Below, piece after piece: positions 1 through 5,309 of a stretch of 5,442 nucleotides of DNA. The position numbers and the translations under genes were made by a program. The DNA is from Chloroflexia bacterium. GTDB lineage: Bacteria > Chloroflexota > Chloroflexia > Thermobaculales > Thermobaculaceae. A model generated the notes under the pieces. It saw only the letters and a program-made list of their open reading frames with translations, was not told where the DNA came from and did not search any database. Position 1 is the first letter of the stretch; each line of letters starts with the position of its first letter. Where the stretch lies: positions 1-5,442 of the forward strand of contig JACDAU010000407.1 in the NCBI GenBank assembly GCA_013695265.1, in the 5' to 3' direction.

Positions 1-1
1 G

Positions 2-925
2 CTGAGGTCTGACGCAACCGCGACCGGAAGCGTCCTGCTCCGGAACACCGGCAAGAAGCCGGTCGTCATCGAGCTTGGCGTGCTCGACGCGCGTACCTCC
101 CAGACCGGCGGCAGCGCGTTCGCCGAGACCGGCAGCAAGCCGGCCGCGGTCGGGATGTGGATCACGCTGGCTCAGCCCAAAGTCACCCTGCAGCCAGGGG
201 CGAAAAAGCAGGTCGGCTTCTCGATACAGGTTCCAGAATCCGTTGAGCCTGGGCAGCATCTCGCCGGCATAACGGCGTACGTTGTAAAGAATCCCGCAAA
301 GGACGGCAAGCAAACCGGCGCCTCCATCGTGGTGCAGACCCGGTACGTGATCGCGGTTCAAGTGGATGTTCCGGGCACGTGGACGCCCTCGATGAAGATC
401 CCCGCGGTCAGCTTGCTCGAGCAGCCCAGCGGCACGGTCATCGGGGTCAGTATACGGAACGACGGTGATACGTTCGTCAAGCCCTCTGGTTCCATGACGC
501 TGAGCGATTCGACCGGCAAGAGGGTGCTCGATCATCCCATCAAGATGGACACGTTCGTCACGAACACGGAGGTGACGTACCCCGTAGCCTTGCACGACGG
601 ACTCAAGCCCGGCAAATACGACGTCAGCGCGAGGCTGACGTATGCGAAGGGCAAGATGGCCGAGTACACAGGCACAATTGAGATCAAGGCGCCGGAACAG
701 CCCGCTACGGCGGTCGCCGCGCCAACTCGCGCTGTCGGCGAAGCGCAGCAGACGCCACCGACGGGTCAACCGTCCGCCGTCGTACAACCCGCCCAACCGC
801 CGTCCGCGACCACTTCGCCGATACAGCCCTGGATGATCTACGGCCTGGGGGGTCTGCTCGGCGCGATAGCGCTACTGCTCGCACTCAACCTGCTGCGGGG
901 CCGTGGGCAGAAGAGGTCCGCCTGA
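2..925 (+). CDS. WxLIP-like (DUF916-type) surface protein, C-terminal membrane anchor, 5'-partial
   Basis: The reading frame is open from the left edge, so the N-terminus and any signal peptide are missing; 307 residues are visible. Residues 1-115 form a beta-rich domain with the DUF916 pattern: a conserved 'RNTGKKPV' strand, W53 in 'GMWITL', then 'LQPGAKKQV', 'VPESVEPGQHLAGI' and 'VVQTRYVIAVQVDVPG'. Residues 118-228 look like a second Ig-like domain, in the place that the DUF3324 half occupies in Firmicutes WxL-interacting proteins. A Pro/Ala/Gln/Thr linker (about 230-275) leads to one transmembrane helix (about 278-297) and a basic tail 'RGRGQKRSA', which puts the domains outside the cell. 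In Firmicutes such proteins bind peptidoglycan and WxL proteins; that role is inferred here from architecture and neighbour. The next gene starts immediately downstream, suggesting one operon. The DUF916-like assignment is fairly firm, the second domain less so. Confidence 0.8.
   Translation: MRSDATATGSVLLRNTGKKPVVIELGVLDARTSQTGGSAFAETGSKPAAVGMWITLAQPKVTLQPGAKKQVGFSIQVPESVEPGQHLAGITAYVVKNPAKDGKQTGASIVVQTRYVIAVQVDVPGTWTPSMKIPAVSLLEQPSGTVIGVSIRNDGDTFVKPSGSMTLSDSTGKRVLDHPIKMDTFVTNTEVTYPVALHDGLKPGKYDVSARLTYAKGKMAEYTGTIEIKAPEQPATAVAAPTRAVGEAQQTPPTGQPSAVVQPAQPPSATTSPIQPWMIYGLGGLLGAIALLLALNLLRGRGQKRSA
913..917 (+). promoter_or_regulatory. Ribosome binding site deciding the start of the stalk/WxL-like gene
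   Basis: GAGGT at 913-917 lies 9 bases before GTG 927 and inside the last codons of the upstream gene, whose TGA ends at 925. It favours GTG 927 over the in-frame GTG 903 (which would lie upstream of it) and over ATG 936 or ATG 951 (18 or more bases away). The arrangement suggests translational coupling between the two genes. Confidence 0.5.
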
Positions 926-926
926 A

Positions 927-2402
927 GTGATAAGAATGATAAGTCGAGCCATGCGCTTCGGTGCATATCTGTTCGCGGCACTCACGGGCGTCGCAATCAT
1001 CTCGCACCTCGGACGAGCGCCGAAGCGCGGCGCGAGCAGGCCGGAGCGTGCGGTCCCCAACGACCCACAGCCACAGGCCGCACCGGCGGTCGCCCGAGCC
1101 AGGCCCCAGCCCCGAACAGGCTTGCTGATACGCCTGACGACGCTGCTGTGCGGGGCTGCGCTCGGCGTAGCGCTGGTCGTGCCGGTCGTCGGCGTCATAG
1201 CCGATACCGGCAGCGAGGCACCGATCGTCACGGAACTGACAGCCATTGCTACGGCGACGACGGTCCCGACCGCGATACCCACGAACACGCCGACCCCACT
1301 GCCGACCAGCACGTCGCCGCCCCAGCCAACGAACACTCCCACGCCGGAACCAACGAATACATCTGCTCCGGAGCCGACCAACACGCCGGCAGCGGCACCG
1401 ACCAACACGCCTCTTCCTGAGCCGACAAATACACCGACGGCCGTCCCAACGAATACGCCAACAGTGGTGCCGACGAATACGCCAACGCCCGAGCCGACCA
1501 ACACACCCCTTCCGGAGCCGACGAATACATCGCTTCCAGAACCGACCGCGGAGGCGAAGAATATACCCGCGCCAGAATCGACCAATACGCCGACCGCTGA
1601 GCCGACGCAGGAAGCGGGCAGCAGCCCAACGTACGAGCCGACCGTTGTGCCGACGGCCGTCCCGACGGTCATAGAGACCCCCACGGTCGCGCCAACGCCG
1701 AAGGGCATGTCGGATGCCGGGCCGGAACCCGACCCAACCGGAACACCGGCAACGAACGGGACCGCAACGCCTGCCGTGGAGGCGACGACGGTGGAGGACG
1801 TAACGGCCACCACATCCACGCCGGAAGCGACCACAACCCCTGTTACCGATCCAACAGTCGTGCCGGAGAGCACGGCGACCCGCGAGGCACAACCGACGCC
1901 AACACCGATGGAAGTGCCTGCTGGCGATGTGATCCCCACCTCCGAGGGGGCCGAGCACGGCTCGGGTCCGACGGCCGTCGCACCGGGGAACGCGGGCGGG
2001 CCGCAGTTGGACGTGCGCTACCGCAGGAGGGACGGCACCACCAGCAGGGGAGGCGCGGACCTCGGCAGCGTGCCCGTGGGCGGGGGCAGGCGCATTCTTC
2101 ACGCGGCCGCGATCCTGACCGTGCGATCGGAGACCCGCTGGTCGCTCTCGGTCACCGCCTCGGGGCCGCTTACCGATCCGGATACCGGAAACACGCTCCC
2201 GCTGGACCGTTTCCAGTGGCGGCTGTCGGAATACGGTCGCTGGAGCCCGTTCCCGGATGGCTCAGCCGTCGCGCTCTCCCGGCAGGCTCCCTCCCCGGAC
2301 GGGACGATGCTAACGTTCGATTACTCAATCATCATCCTGCCGACGGATGCGCCCGGCCGTTACGCGACGAGCGTCGATTACACAATCAGCGCAGCGCCAT
2401 AA
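927..2402 (+). CDS. Membrane-anchored Pro/Thr-stalk protein with C-terminal WxL-like domain
   Basis: From GTG 927 the protein has 491 residues. There are two N-terminal hydrophobic segments (about 11-28 and 66-92), separated by a basic, Pro-rich loop (about 30-64). Residues 118-205 are an octapeptide repeat PTNTPxxx, and Pro/Thr/Ala-rich sequence continues to about 355, a typical extended, possibly glycosylated wall-spanning stalk. The last 133 residues (359-491) form a beta-rich domain with 'RWSLSVTASGPL' (W405-S-L), 'RFQWRL' (429-433) and a C-terminal end 'GRYATSVDYTISAAP'. This resembles the WxL domain, which has a first W-x-L motif and ends near 'Y.a.l.WTL..aP'; here the second motif is Y-T-I, so the match is divergent. 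WxL domains bind peptidoglycan noncovalently in Firmicutes. The adjacent WxLIP-like gene is the expected partner and supports the assignment. The start is uncertain (903, 927, 936 or 951). Function as a surface or adhesive protein is inferred. Confidence 0.75.
   Translation: MIRMISRAMRFGAYLFAALTGVAIISHLGRAPKRGASRPERAVPNDPQPQAAPAVARARPQPRTGLLIRLTTLLCGAALGVALVVPVVGVIADTGSEAPIVTELTAIATATTVPTAIPTNTPTPLPTSTSPPQPTNTPTPEPTNTSAPEPTNTPAAAPTNTPLPEPTNTPTAVPTNTPTVVPTNTPTPEPTNTPLPEPTNTSLPEPTAEAKNIPAPESTNTPTAEPTQEAGSSPTYEPTVVPTAVPTVIETPTVAPTPKGMSDAGPEPDPTGTPATNGTATPAVEATTVEDVTATTSTPEATTTPVTDPTVVPESTATREAQPTPTPMEVPAGDVIPTSEGAEHGSGPTAVAPGNAGGPQLDVRYRRRDGTTSRGGADLGSVPVGGGRRILHAAAILTVRSETRWSLSVTASGPLTDPDTGNTLPLDRFQWRLSEYGRWSPFPDGSAVALSRQAPSPDGTMLTFDYSIIILPTDAPGRYATSVDYTISAAP
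1278..1541 (+). repeat. 24-bp tandem repeat coding for octapeptide PTNTPxxx, 11 units
   Basis: Eleven consecutive in-frame 24-base units encode PTNTPTPL, PTSTSPPQ, PTNTPTPE, PTNTSAPE, PTNTPAAA, PTNTPLPE, PTNTPTAV, PTNTPTVV, PTNTPTPE, PTNTPLPE and PTNTSLPE. Degenerate copies follow (for example STNTPTAE). The first half of each unit (PTNTP) is conserved and the second half varies. Synonymous positions differ between units, so the array is not a very recent duplication. It forms the stalk of the surrounding gene and produces long spurious open frames on the opposite strand. Confidence 0.9.
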
Positions 2403-2462
2403 CCTAAGCCTCGGTCCCACTCTAAGGCCGGTCTTCTCCTGGTAGATGCGTAGATCGCGGAG

Positions 2463-3101
2463 TTACCTCTGGCCGTCGGGCGGGTGGGCGTTACCGACCA
2501 CCGGACGGTCTAGTTCGAACTGGTTGTCCGTCGAGCAATACCACGTCCCCGCGAGTCTGCCCACTGCCTGGAGCGCCCTGAGGTCGATGTTCCCCCGTTC
2601 CTGCACGAGCTCGTCGAGCACGTGGAAGCGGACGACCTCCGCGATCACGAGATGCGCCCCGTATGGTGGCCCGCCCACCGGGATCACCTGCCGCGCAACG
2701 CACTCCATGTTCGCCGGCGCCTCGGCCACGCGCGGCGGGCGCACGATGTCGCTCGGGACCGGCGTTAGTCCACTGACCCCGAACTCGCTCGACTCCGGGG
2801 GCCAGTCTCCGCTCGTCTGGTTCATCTGCTCGACGATCTCCGCGCTCACGGTGTTGATGACGAACTCGCCCGTATGCCGGATGTTCGAGAGCGTGTCCTT
2901 CGTCTGCCCCGACCTGACGCCCACGGAAATCGCGACGTGTGGCGGGCTCGGCGTAATTGCGATGAAGAAGCTGAACGGCGCGAGGTTGAACACTCCCTCC
3001 GCGCTCACGGTGGACGCGAACCCGATCGGTCGCGGAACGACCAGGCCGCTCAGGAGCTTGTACACCCCCGGCATATCCATTTGGCTCGGGTCGAACTTCA
3101 T
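2463..3101 (-). CDS. Flavin reductase-like, FMN-binding split-barrel protein
   Basis: This 212-residue protein matches the flavin reductase-like domain family (DIM6/NTAB type). Members bind FMN and either reduce free flavin with NAD(P)H or act as flavin-dependent oxidoreductases of unknown substrate. The visible family pattern is 'VVPRPIGFASTVSAEGVFNL' at 21-40, followed directly by 'APFSFF' (the flavin-binding strand-turn), then 'KDTLSNIRHTGEFVIN' at 68-83, and a C-terminal 'GRLAGTWYCSTDNQFELDRP' at 181-200. The length suits the family. I chose ATG 3101 because the family similarity begins there; the frame stays open upstream to 3542, but that part overlaps the transporter gene in another frame and is a shadow. 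It starts 2 bases after the transporter stop, with only a weak ribosome binding site, so translation is probably coupled to that gene. The substrate cannot be told from sequence. Confidence 0.9.
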   Translation of the reverse strand: MKFDPSQMDMPGVYKLLSGLVVPRPIGFASTVSAEGVFNLAPFSFFIAITPSPPHVAISVGVRSGQTKDTLSNIRHTGEFVINTVSAEIVEQMNQTSGDWPPESSEFGVSGLTPVPSDIVRPPRVAEAPANMECVARQVIPVGGPPYGAHLVIAEVVRFHVLDELVQERGNIDLRALQAVGRLAGTWYCSTDNQFELDRPVVGNAHPPDGQR

Positions 3102-3103
3102 CC

Positions 3104-3553
3104 CTAATACCGTTGGATCAGCACGACGCCGGTGAGCAGGAAGAGCGCGCCCACGACCCGCGCGAGATTCACCGGGTGCTGCTGATAACCAACGAGCCCG
3201 AAATGGTCGAGCCCTAGCGCGACAATGAGTTGACCGGCGATGATGAGCGCGATGAGCACCGCCGCCCCGAGCCGTGGCGCAATCACGACGGCGCTGAGGA
3301 CGTAGTACGCCCCCAGCAGCCCACCGAGCCACGCCCACCACGGCGCGCGTCCAAGGGACGATGTCTCCGGCCAGGGCAGGCGCGCGACCAGGAAGTAGGT
3401 CAGAAGGGTCAGTGTGCCAATCGTGAACGAGGCGAGCGCGGTCCACACTGCTTGTCCCGAGAAGTGTCGCAACTGCGCGTTCACCCCGGCCTGCACTGGC
3501 GCAACCGCCCCCGCCAGTAACCCCATTAGCAGAAAGATCCACGTCCTGCCCAT
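3104..3553 (-). CDS. YdcZ/DUF606-type small DMT-superfamily membrane transporter
   Basis: A 149-residue, very hydrophobic protein with about five membrane helices (roughly 5-22, 33-57, 75-92, 97-115 and 131-147). Family features are 'APVQAGVNAQLRHFSG' in the first helix-loop, 'WTALASFTIGTLTL', 'PWWAWLGGLLGAYYVL', 'APRLGAAVLIALIIAGQ' and 'LDHFG', with the family's usual length of about 140-150 residues. DUF606 proteins belong to the drug/metabolite transporter superfamily and may work as half-size units that dimerise; substrates are mostly unknown. ATG 3553 is preceded by AGAGG at a good distance and begins with a typical first helix; a longer in-frame extension to 3610 is hydrophilic and unlikely. 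It is the first gene of a two-gene unit with the flavin reductase-like gene, which starts 2 bases past its TAG. Confidence 0.9.
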   Translation of the reverse strand: MGRTWIFLLMGLLAGAVAPVQAGVNAQLRHFSGQAVWTALASFTIGTLTLLTYFLVARLPWPETSSLGRAPWWAWLGGLLGAYYVLSAVVIAPRLGAAVLIALIIAGQLIVALGLDHFGLVGYQQHPVNLARVVGALFLLTGVVLIQRY

Positions 3554-3590
3554 GTCCCGCCTCTCGTTACAACCGCATCCCGTCCAAATC

Positions 3591-3623
3591 CGCTCGCTCG
3601 ATAGTAGCATAGAAGGGCGAGCG
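3591..3623. repeat. Interrupted inverted repeat upstream of the transporter gene
   Basis: CGCTCGC (3591-3597) and GCGAGCG (3617-3623) are perfect complements across a 19-base spacer. A second, overlapping pair, CGATAG (3599-3604) and CTATCG (3629-3634), is interleaved with it. Both surround the weak -10-like strings of the transporter on the - strand, about 40-80 bases before its start. They could be an operator or alternative leader folds, or chance in GC-rich DNA. Confidence 0.35.
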
Positions 3624-3660
3624 TTTCGCTATCGGCATGTCAGGCGCCAGTCATCGGCGG

Positions 3661-3690
3661 CCTTTTGGAGTGTGTAGCGACTCCAAGGGG
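3661..3690 (+). repeat. Hairpin: 11-bp stem, 8-base loop
   Basis: CCTTTTGGAGT (3661-3671) pairs with ACTCCAAGGGG (3680-3690) around the loop GTGTAGCG; two of the eleven pairs are G-U if the + strand is transcribed. On the - strand those two pairs become C-A mismatches. No T-run follows, so it is not a standard intrinsic terminator. It may be a structured leader or a protein-binding site. Confidence 0.5.
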
Positions 3691-3784
3691 ACCAAGTGAC
3701 CTCGCGGTACTTCCAGTATGACCGGTGCAGGACGAGGGTTGTGGCCACGCCGTAGGGTGGAGGTCTCTGTGTTTGCCCAACTAG

Positions 3785-3808
3785 ATGGCGGCCACGAAGC
3801 GCCGCCAT
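3785..3808. repeat. Hairpin: 8-bp perfect inverted repeat, 8-base loop
   Basis: ATGGCGGC (3785-3792) and GCCGCCAT (3801-3808) are exact complements around CACGAAGC. It lies about 155 bases upstream of the acetyltransferase start. No T-run is present on either side. Role unknown: operator, leader structure or chance. Confidence 0.45.
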
Positions 3809-3961
3809 GACGCAACAGTCGTGGAACTACCTGGCGACCACACCGGCGCGGATGCTCGTAGGGCTATATGCTGGCACGGCACGAAACTGGCAATGTAGAG
3901 GCGAGGTCCAGAGCGGAAGTGGGTGTAGATGACGGGAAACCAACGAAGGAAGTGACGTGAT

Positions 3962-4561
3962 ATGGACGCAGTCGGGCGACGGCTGGGAACGCTACACACG
4001 TGGTGGCACGGCGACGCGTTACCCGCGGTGGCTCCGCCCGATGGGTTCTTGGTCGACGAAAGCGATCAGCACGAAGTGCTTGCCAGAATGGCTCAGTTGC
4101 CCATTGCGGAAGTACTGGCACGGATCGAGCGCAACAACCGTCCATACGTGGCGAAGATCGGTGACGAATCGGTCGCTTACGGATGGTCCGCTGCGGGCCC
4201 CGCGGAGATCGACACGATCCTTCGGTTCGATGTGCCAGAAGGCGAGCGCTATCTCTGGGACTTTGTCACCCTCCCTGGTTGGCGCCGGCTGGGCATATAT
4301 CCCGCACTCCTCCAGGAGATCGTCAGGCGCGAAGCGACTGCGGTCAGCCGCTTCTGGGTGGGCCACGACGCGGGAAACGAGCCGTCTCGCCGGGGAATCC
4401 TCAAGGCGGGATTCCGCGAAGCGGGGGAGATGCGGATGCTGCCTGATTCACGGCTTGTGTTCATGCCGGGCGATGACGCCGACCGGTCGCAAGCAGGTGC
4501 TGTGGTGCTCGGCCTCCCACTCCTCCGGCACGATCCGCCCGTCGGTGCCCGGTGTGCGTGA
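3962..4561 (+). CDS. GNAT-family N-acetyltransferase
   Basis: The 199-residue protein has the GNAT core that transfers an acetyl group from acetyl-CoA to an amine. 'YLWDFVTLPGWRRLGIYPALLQEIV' covers residues 97-121: strand 4 followed by the CoA-loop motif A, here R108-R-L-G-I-Y rather than the usual RxxGxG/A. 'FWVGHDAGNEPSRRGILKAGF' follows at 131-151, with N139 and the small-residue/K-A-G-F pattern of motif B. ATG 3962 is the first in-frame start after a TGA at 3953-3955, with GAAGGA 11 bases upstream. Residues 1-95 are variable, as is normal where substrate is recognised. The core ends near residue 168; the last 30 residues (from 'GDDADRSQAG') look unlike a GNAT and may be a tail created by loss of an earlier stop. 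Substrate unknown. It is a single-gene unit, divergent from the transporter and convergent with the VOC gene. Confidence 0.85.
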   Translation: MDAVGRRLGTLHTWWHGDALPAVAPPDGFLVDESDQHEVLARMAQLPIAEVLARIERNNRPYVAKIGDESVAYGWSAAGPAEIDTILRFDVPEGERYLWDFVTLPGWRRLGIYPALLQEIVRREATAVSRFWVGHDAGNEPSRRGILKAGFREAGEMRMLPDSRLVFMPGDDADRSQAGAVVLGLPLLRHDPPVGARCA

Positions 4562-4690
4562 GCCTCCTACTCGCGCCCACTGCCAGGACGTTGCCGGAGG
4601 CACCCTTCGCCACATTACCCTTTGGCTGCCGAACATCTCCTCGGCAAAGTGCATTACCACAGTCGTTTGTCGGTGCGGTGAAGCCAGAAC

Positions 4691-4708
4691 GACGTTGTAT
4701 ACAACGTC
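4691..4708. promoter_or_regulatory. 18-bp perfect palindrome, GntR-operator-like core TTGTATACAA
   Basis: GACGTTGTA is followed directly by its exact reverse complement TACAACGTC. A spacer-free perfect palindrome suits a homodimeric DNA-binding protein better than an RNA hairpin, which would need a loop. The TTGTATACAA core fits the GT-N-AC type of site bound by many GntR/FCD regulators. No regulator gene is in view, and the site is between two gene ends rather than at a promoter, so its function is open. Confidence 0.5.
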
Positions 4709-4720
4709 TCTACGGAGACG
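4705..4720 (+). repeat. Hairpin with C(UACG)G tetraloop
   Basis: CGTCTC (4705-4710) and GAGACG (4715-4720) pair around TACG. In + strand RNA this is a six-pair stem closed by C(UACG)G, a member of the very stable UNCG tetraloop class. Its left arm shares bases 4705-4708 with the palindrome, so the two folds exclude each other. It lies about 145 bases past the acetyltransferase stop and could stabilise or end that transcript, though no T-run follows. Confidence 0.5.
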
Positions 4721-4840
4721 ATCACCAAGACCGTTGCCAAACAGGCAGCCTTATTTCGCATCAGGCGCGGCTCTGTATCGAACCCGGCATGAAGGCGGAC
4801 ACGGAGCCGAATACCCTATGGGAGCCGCGCAGCATCGGTT

Positions 4841-5215
4841 TTATTTCTCCTGCACCAGCTCCAGCACATTGCCTTCAACATCCGGGAAGAAGGCGATACG
4901 AACATCCTGGAAGTCTGCGGGCTCCTTGAGAAATTGTACGCCTTTCGCCGCGAGTTCCTGTGCGGCAGCATCAACATCCGCGACATGGAGGGCGATATGG
5001 TTCAACCCCGCGCCACTGCCCATCTCGTGTGGATCGCCTTGGAGGTCTGGTTTGCCGATCAATTCGATCGTGGTCGAGCCGATGTCTATGAAGATGATAT
5101 TCGTATCGTCCCAGCGTTTGGTTACCGCAAAGCCGAGCGTATCCGTGTAGAACTCCTCCATTCGTTGCTGCTCGCGCGTAAAGATCGCGACATGGTGCGT
5201 GGCCAGTACGTCCAA
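4841..5215 (-). CDS. VOC-family (glyoxalase I-fold) protein
   Basis: A 124-residue protein of the vicinal oxygen chelate superfamily, built of two beta-alpha-beta-beta-beta halves. The first opens with 'HHVAIFTREQQRMEEFYTDT' and the second with 'LNHIALHVADVDAAAQELAA'. The four metal-ligand positions of glyoxalase I are filled: H8, E51 ('TTIELIG'), H73 ('LNHIAL') and E119 ('GNVLELVQ'). It may therefore bind a divalent metal and act as a lactoylglutathione lyase-like, epimerase-like or detoxifying enzyme; sequence alone does not show which. The start is TTG 5215, supported by AGGAGG 7 bases upstream and by the family's usual N-terminus, which begins just before the first ligand His. It lies 94 bases downstream of the M48 peptidase gene on the same strand and may be cotranscribed. 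Confidence 0.92.
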   Translation of the reverse strand: MDVLATHHVAIFTREQQRMEEFYTDTLGFAVTKRWDDTNIIFIDIGSTTIELIGKPDLQGDPHEMGSGAGLNHIALHVADVDAAAQELAAKGVQFLKEPADFQDVRIAFFPDVEGNVLELVQEK

Positions 5216-5222
5216 CAGTGCC

Positions 5223-5228
5223 CCTCCT
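5223..5228 (-). promoter_or_regulatory. Strong ribosome binding site for the VOC gene
   Basis: The - strand reads AGGAGG here, 7 bases before TTG 5215. It is the best Shine-Dalgarno match in the window and justifies a TTG start for a gene with no ATG at the expected N-terminus. Confidence 0.75.
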
Positions 5229-5309
5229 GTCCCAGTGTTCTGTGCCTGTTTGTCGATGTATGCCCTCGGCGTACAGGACCTGCAAGACCTCGGCCTCGCG
5301 GGCGCGGTG

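Larger units (their letters stand above)
3554..3961 (+). other. Divergent intergenic region between transporter (-) and acetyltransferase (+)
   Basis: About 408 bases hold no gene I can support. Both flanking genes are transcribed away from it, so it should carry their promoters. Only weak -10-like strings are visible: TATATG at 3865-3870 on +, and overlapping TACTAT/TATGCT at 3601-3611 on -. Neither has a recognisable -35 box. Three inverted repeats are listed separately. GAAGGA at 3945-3950 is the probable ribosome binding site of the acetyltransferase. Short open frames here (20 codons from ATG 3635 and 37 from ATG 3785) lack support. Confidence 0.6.
4562..4840. other. Convergent intergenic region with palindrome; possible gene remnant
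   Basis: This 279-base gap between the ends of the acetyltransferase (+) and VOC (-) genes contains the palindrome and hairpin at 4691-4720. A - strand frame is open for 101 codons across 4448-4750. From GTG 4660 or ATG 4654 it would encode about 70 residues ending 'VGVIARHEHKP', overlapping the acetyltransferase end. I do not recognise it. No T-rich terminator is seen for either flanking gene. Confidence 0.4.

Noticed and set aside
872..2102. Long - strand open frames of 355 and 405 codons opposite the stalk gene, with Val/Gly-rich repeats
   Set aside because: They are complementary shadows of the PTNTP tandem repeat. The + strand frame has membrane segments, a plausible ribosome binding site and a recognisable terminal domain.
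2403..2462. Terminator in the convergent gap between the stalk gene and the flavin reductase-like gene
   Set aside because: No stem with an adjoining T-run was found on either strand; only a short CTAAG direct repeat is visible.
3102..3542. N-terminal extension of the flavin reductase-like gene
   Set aside because: It lies wholly inside the transporter gene in another frame and shows no family similarity; the reductase pattern begins at ATG 3101.
3785..3898. 37-codon + strand open frame containing 'VVELPGDHTGAD', loosely like an alpha/beta-hydrolase end
   Set aside because: Too short, no ribosome binding site at a usable distance, and the similarity is only an impression.
4775..4800. GGTTCGATAC-like string on the - strand suggesting a tRNA T-arm
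   Set aside because: The bases on either side of the loop do not pair into a 5-bp T-stem and no other tRNA arms are present.
3957..5150. A 397-codon + strand open frame
   Set aside because: It runs out of frame through the acetyltransferase and antisense through the VOC gene, both well supported; its Arg/Ser-rich product has no recognisable domain.
5216..5309. Possible promoter between the M48 and VOC genes (TTGCAG on the - strand)
   Set aside because: No acceptable -10 box lies at 16-18 bases from it; cotranscription from upstream is as likely.
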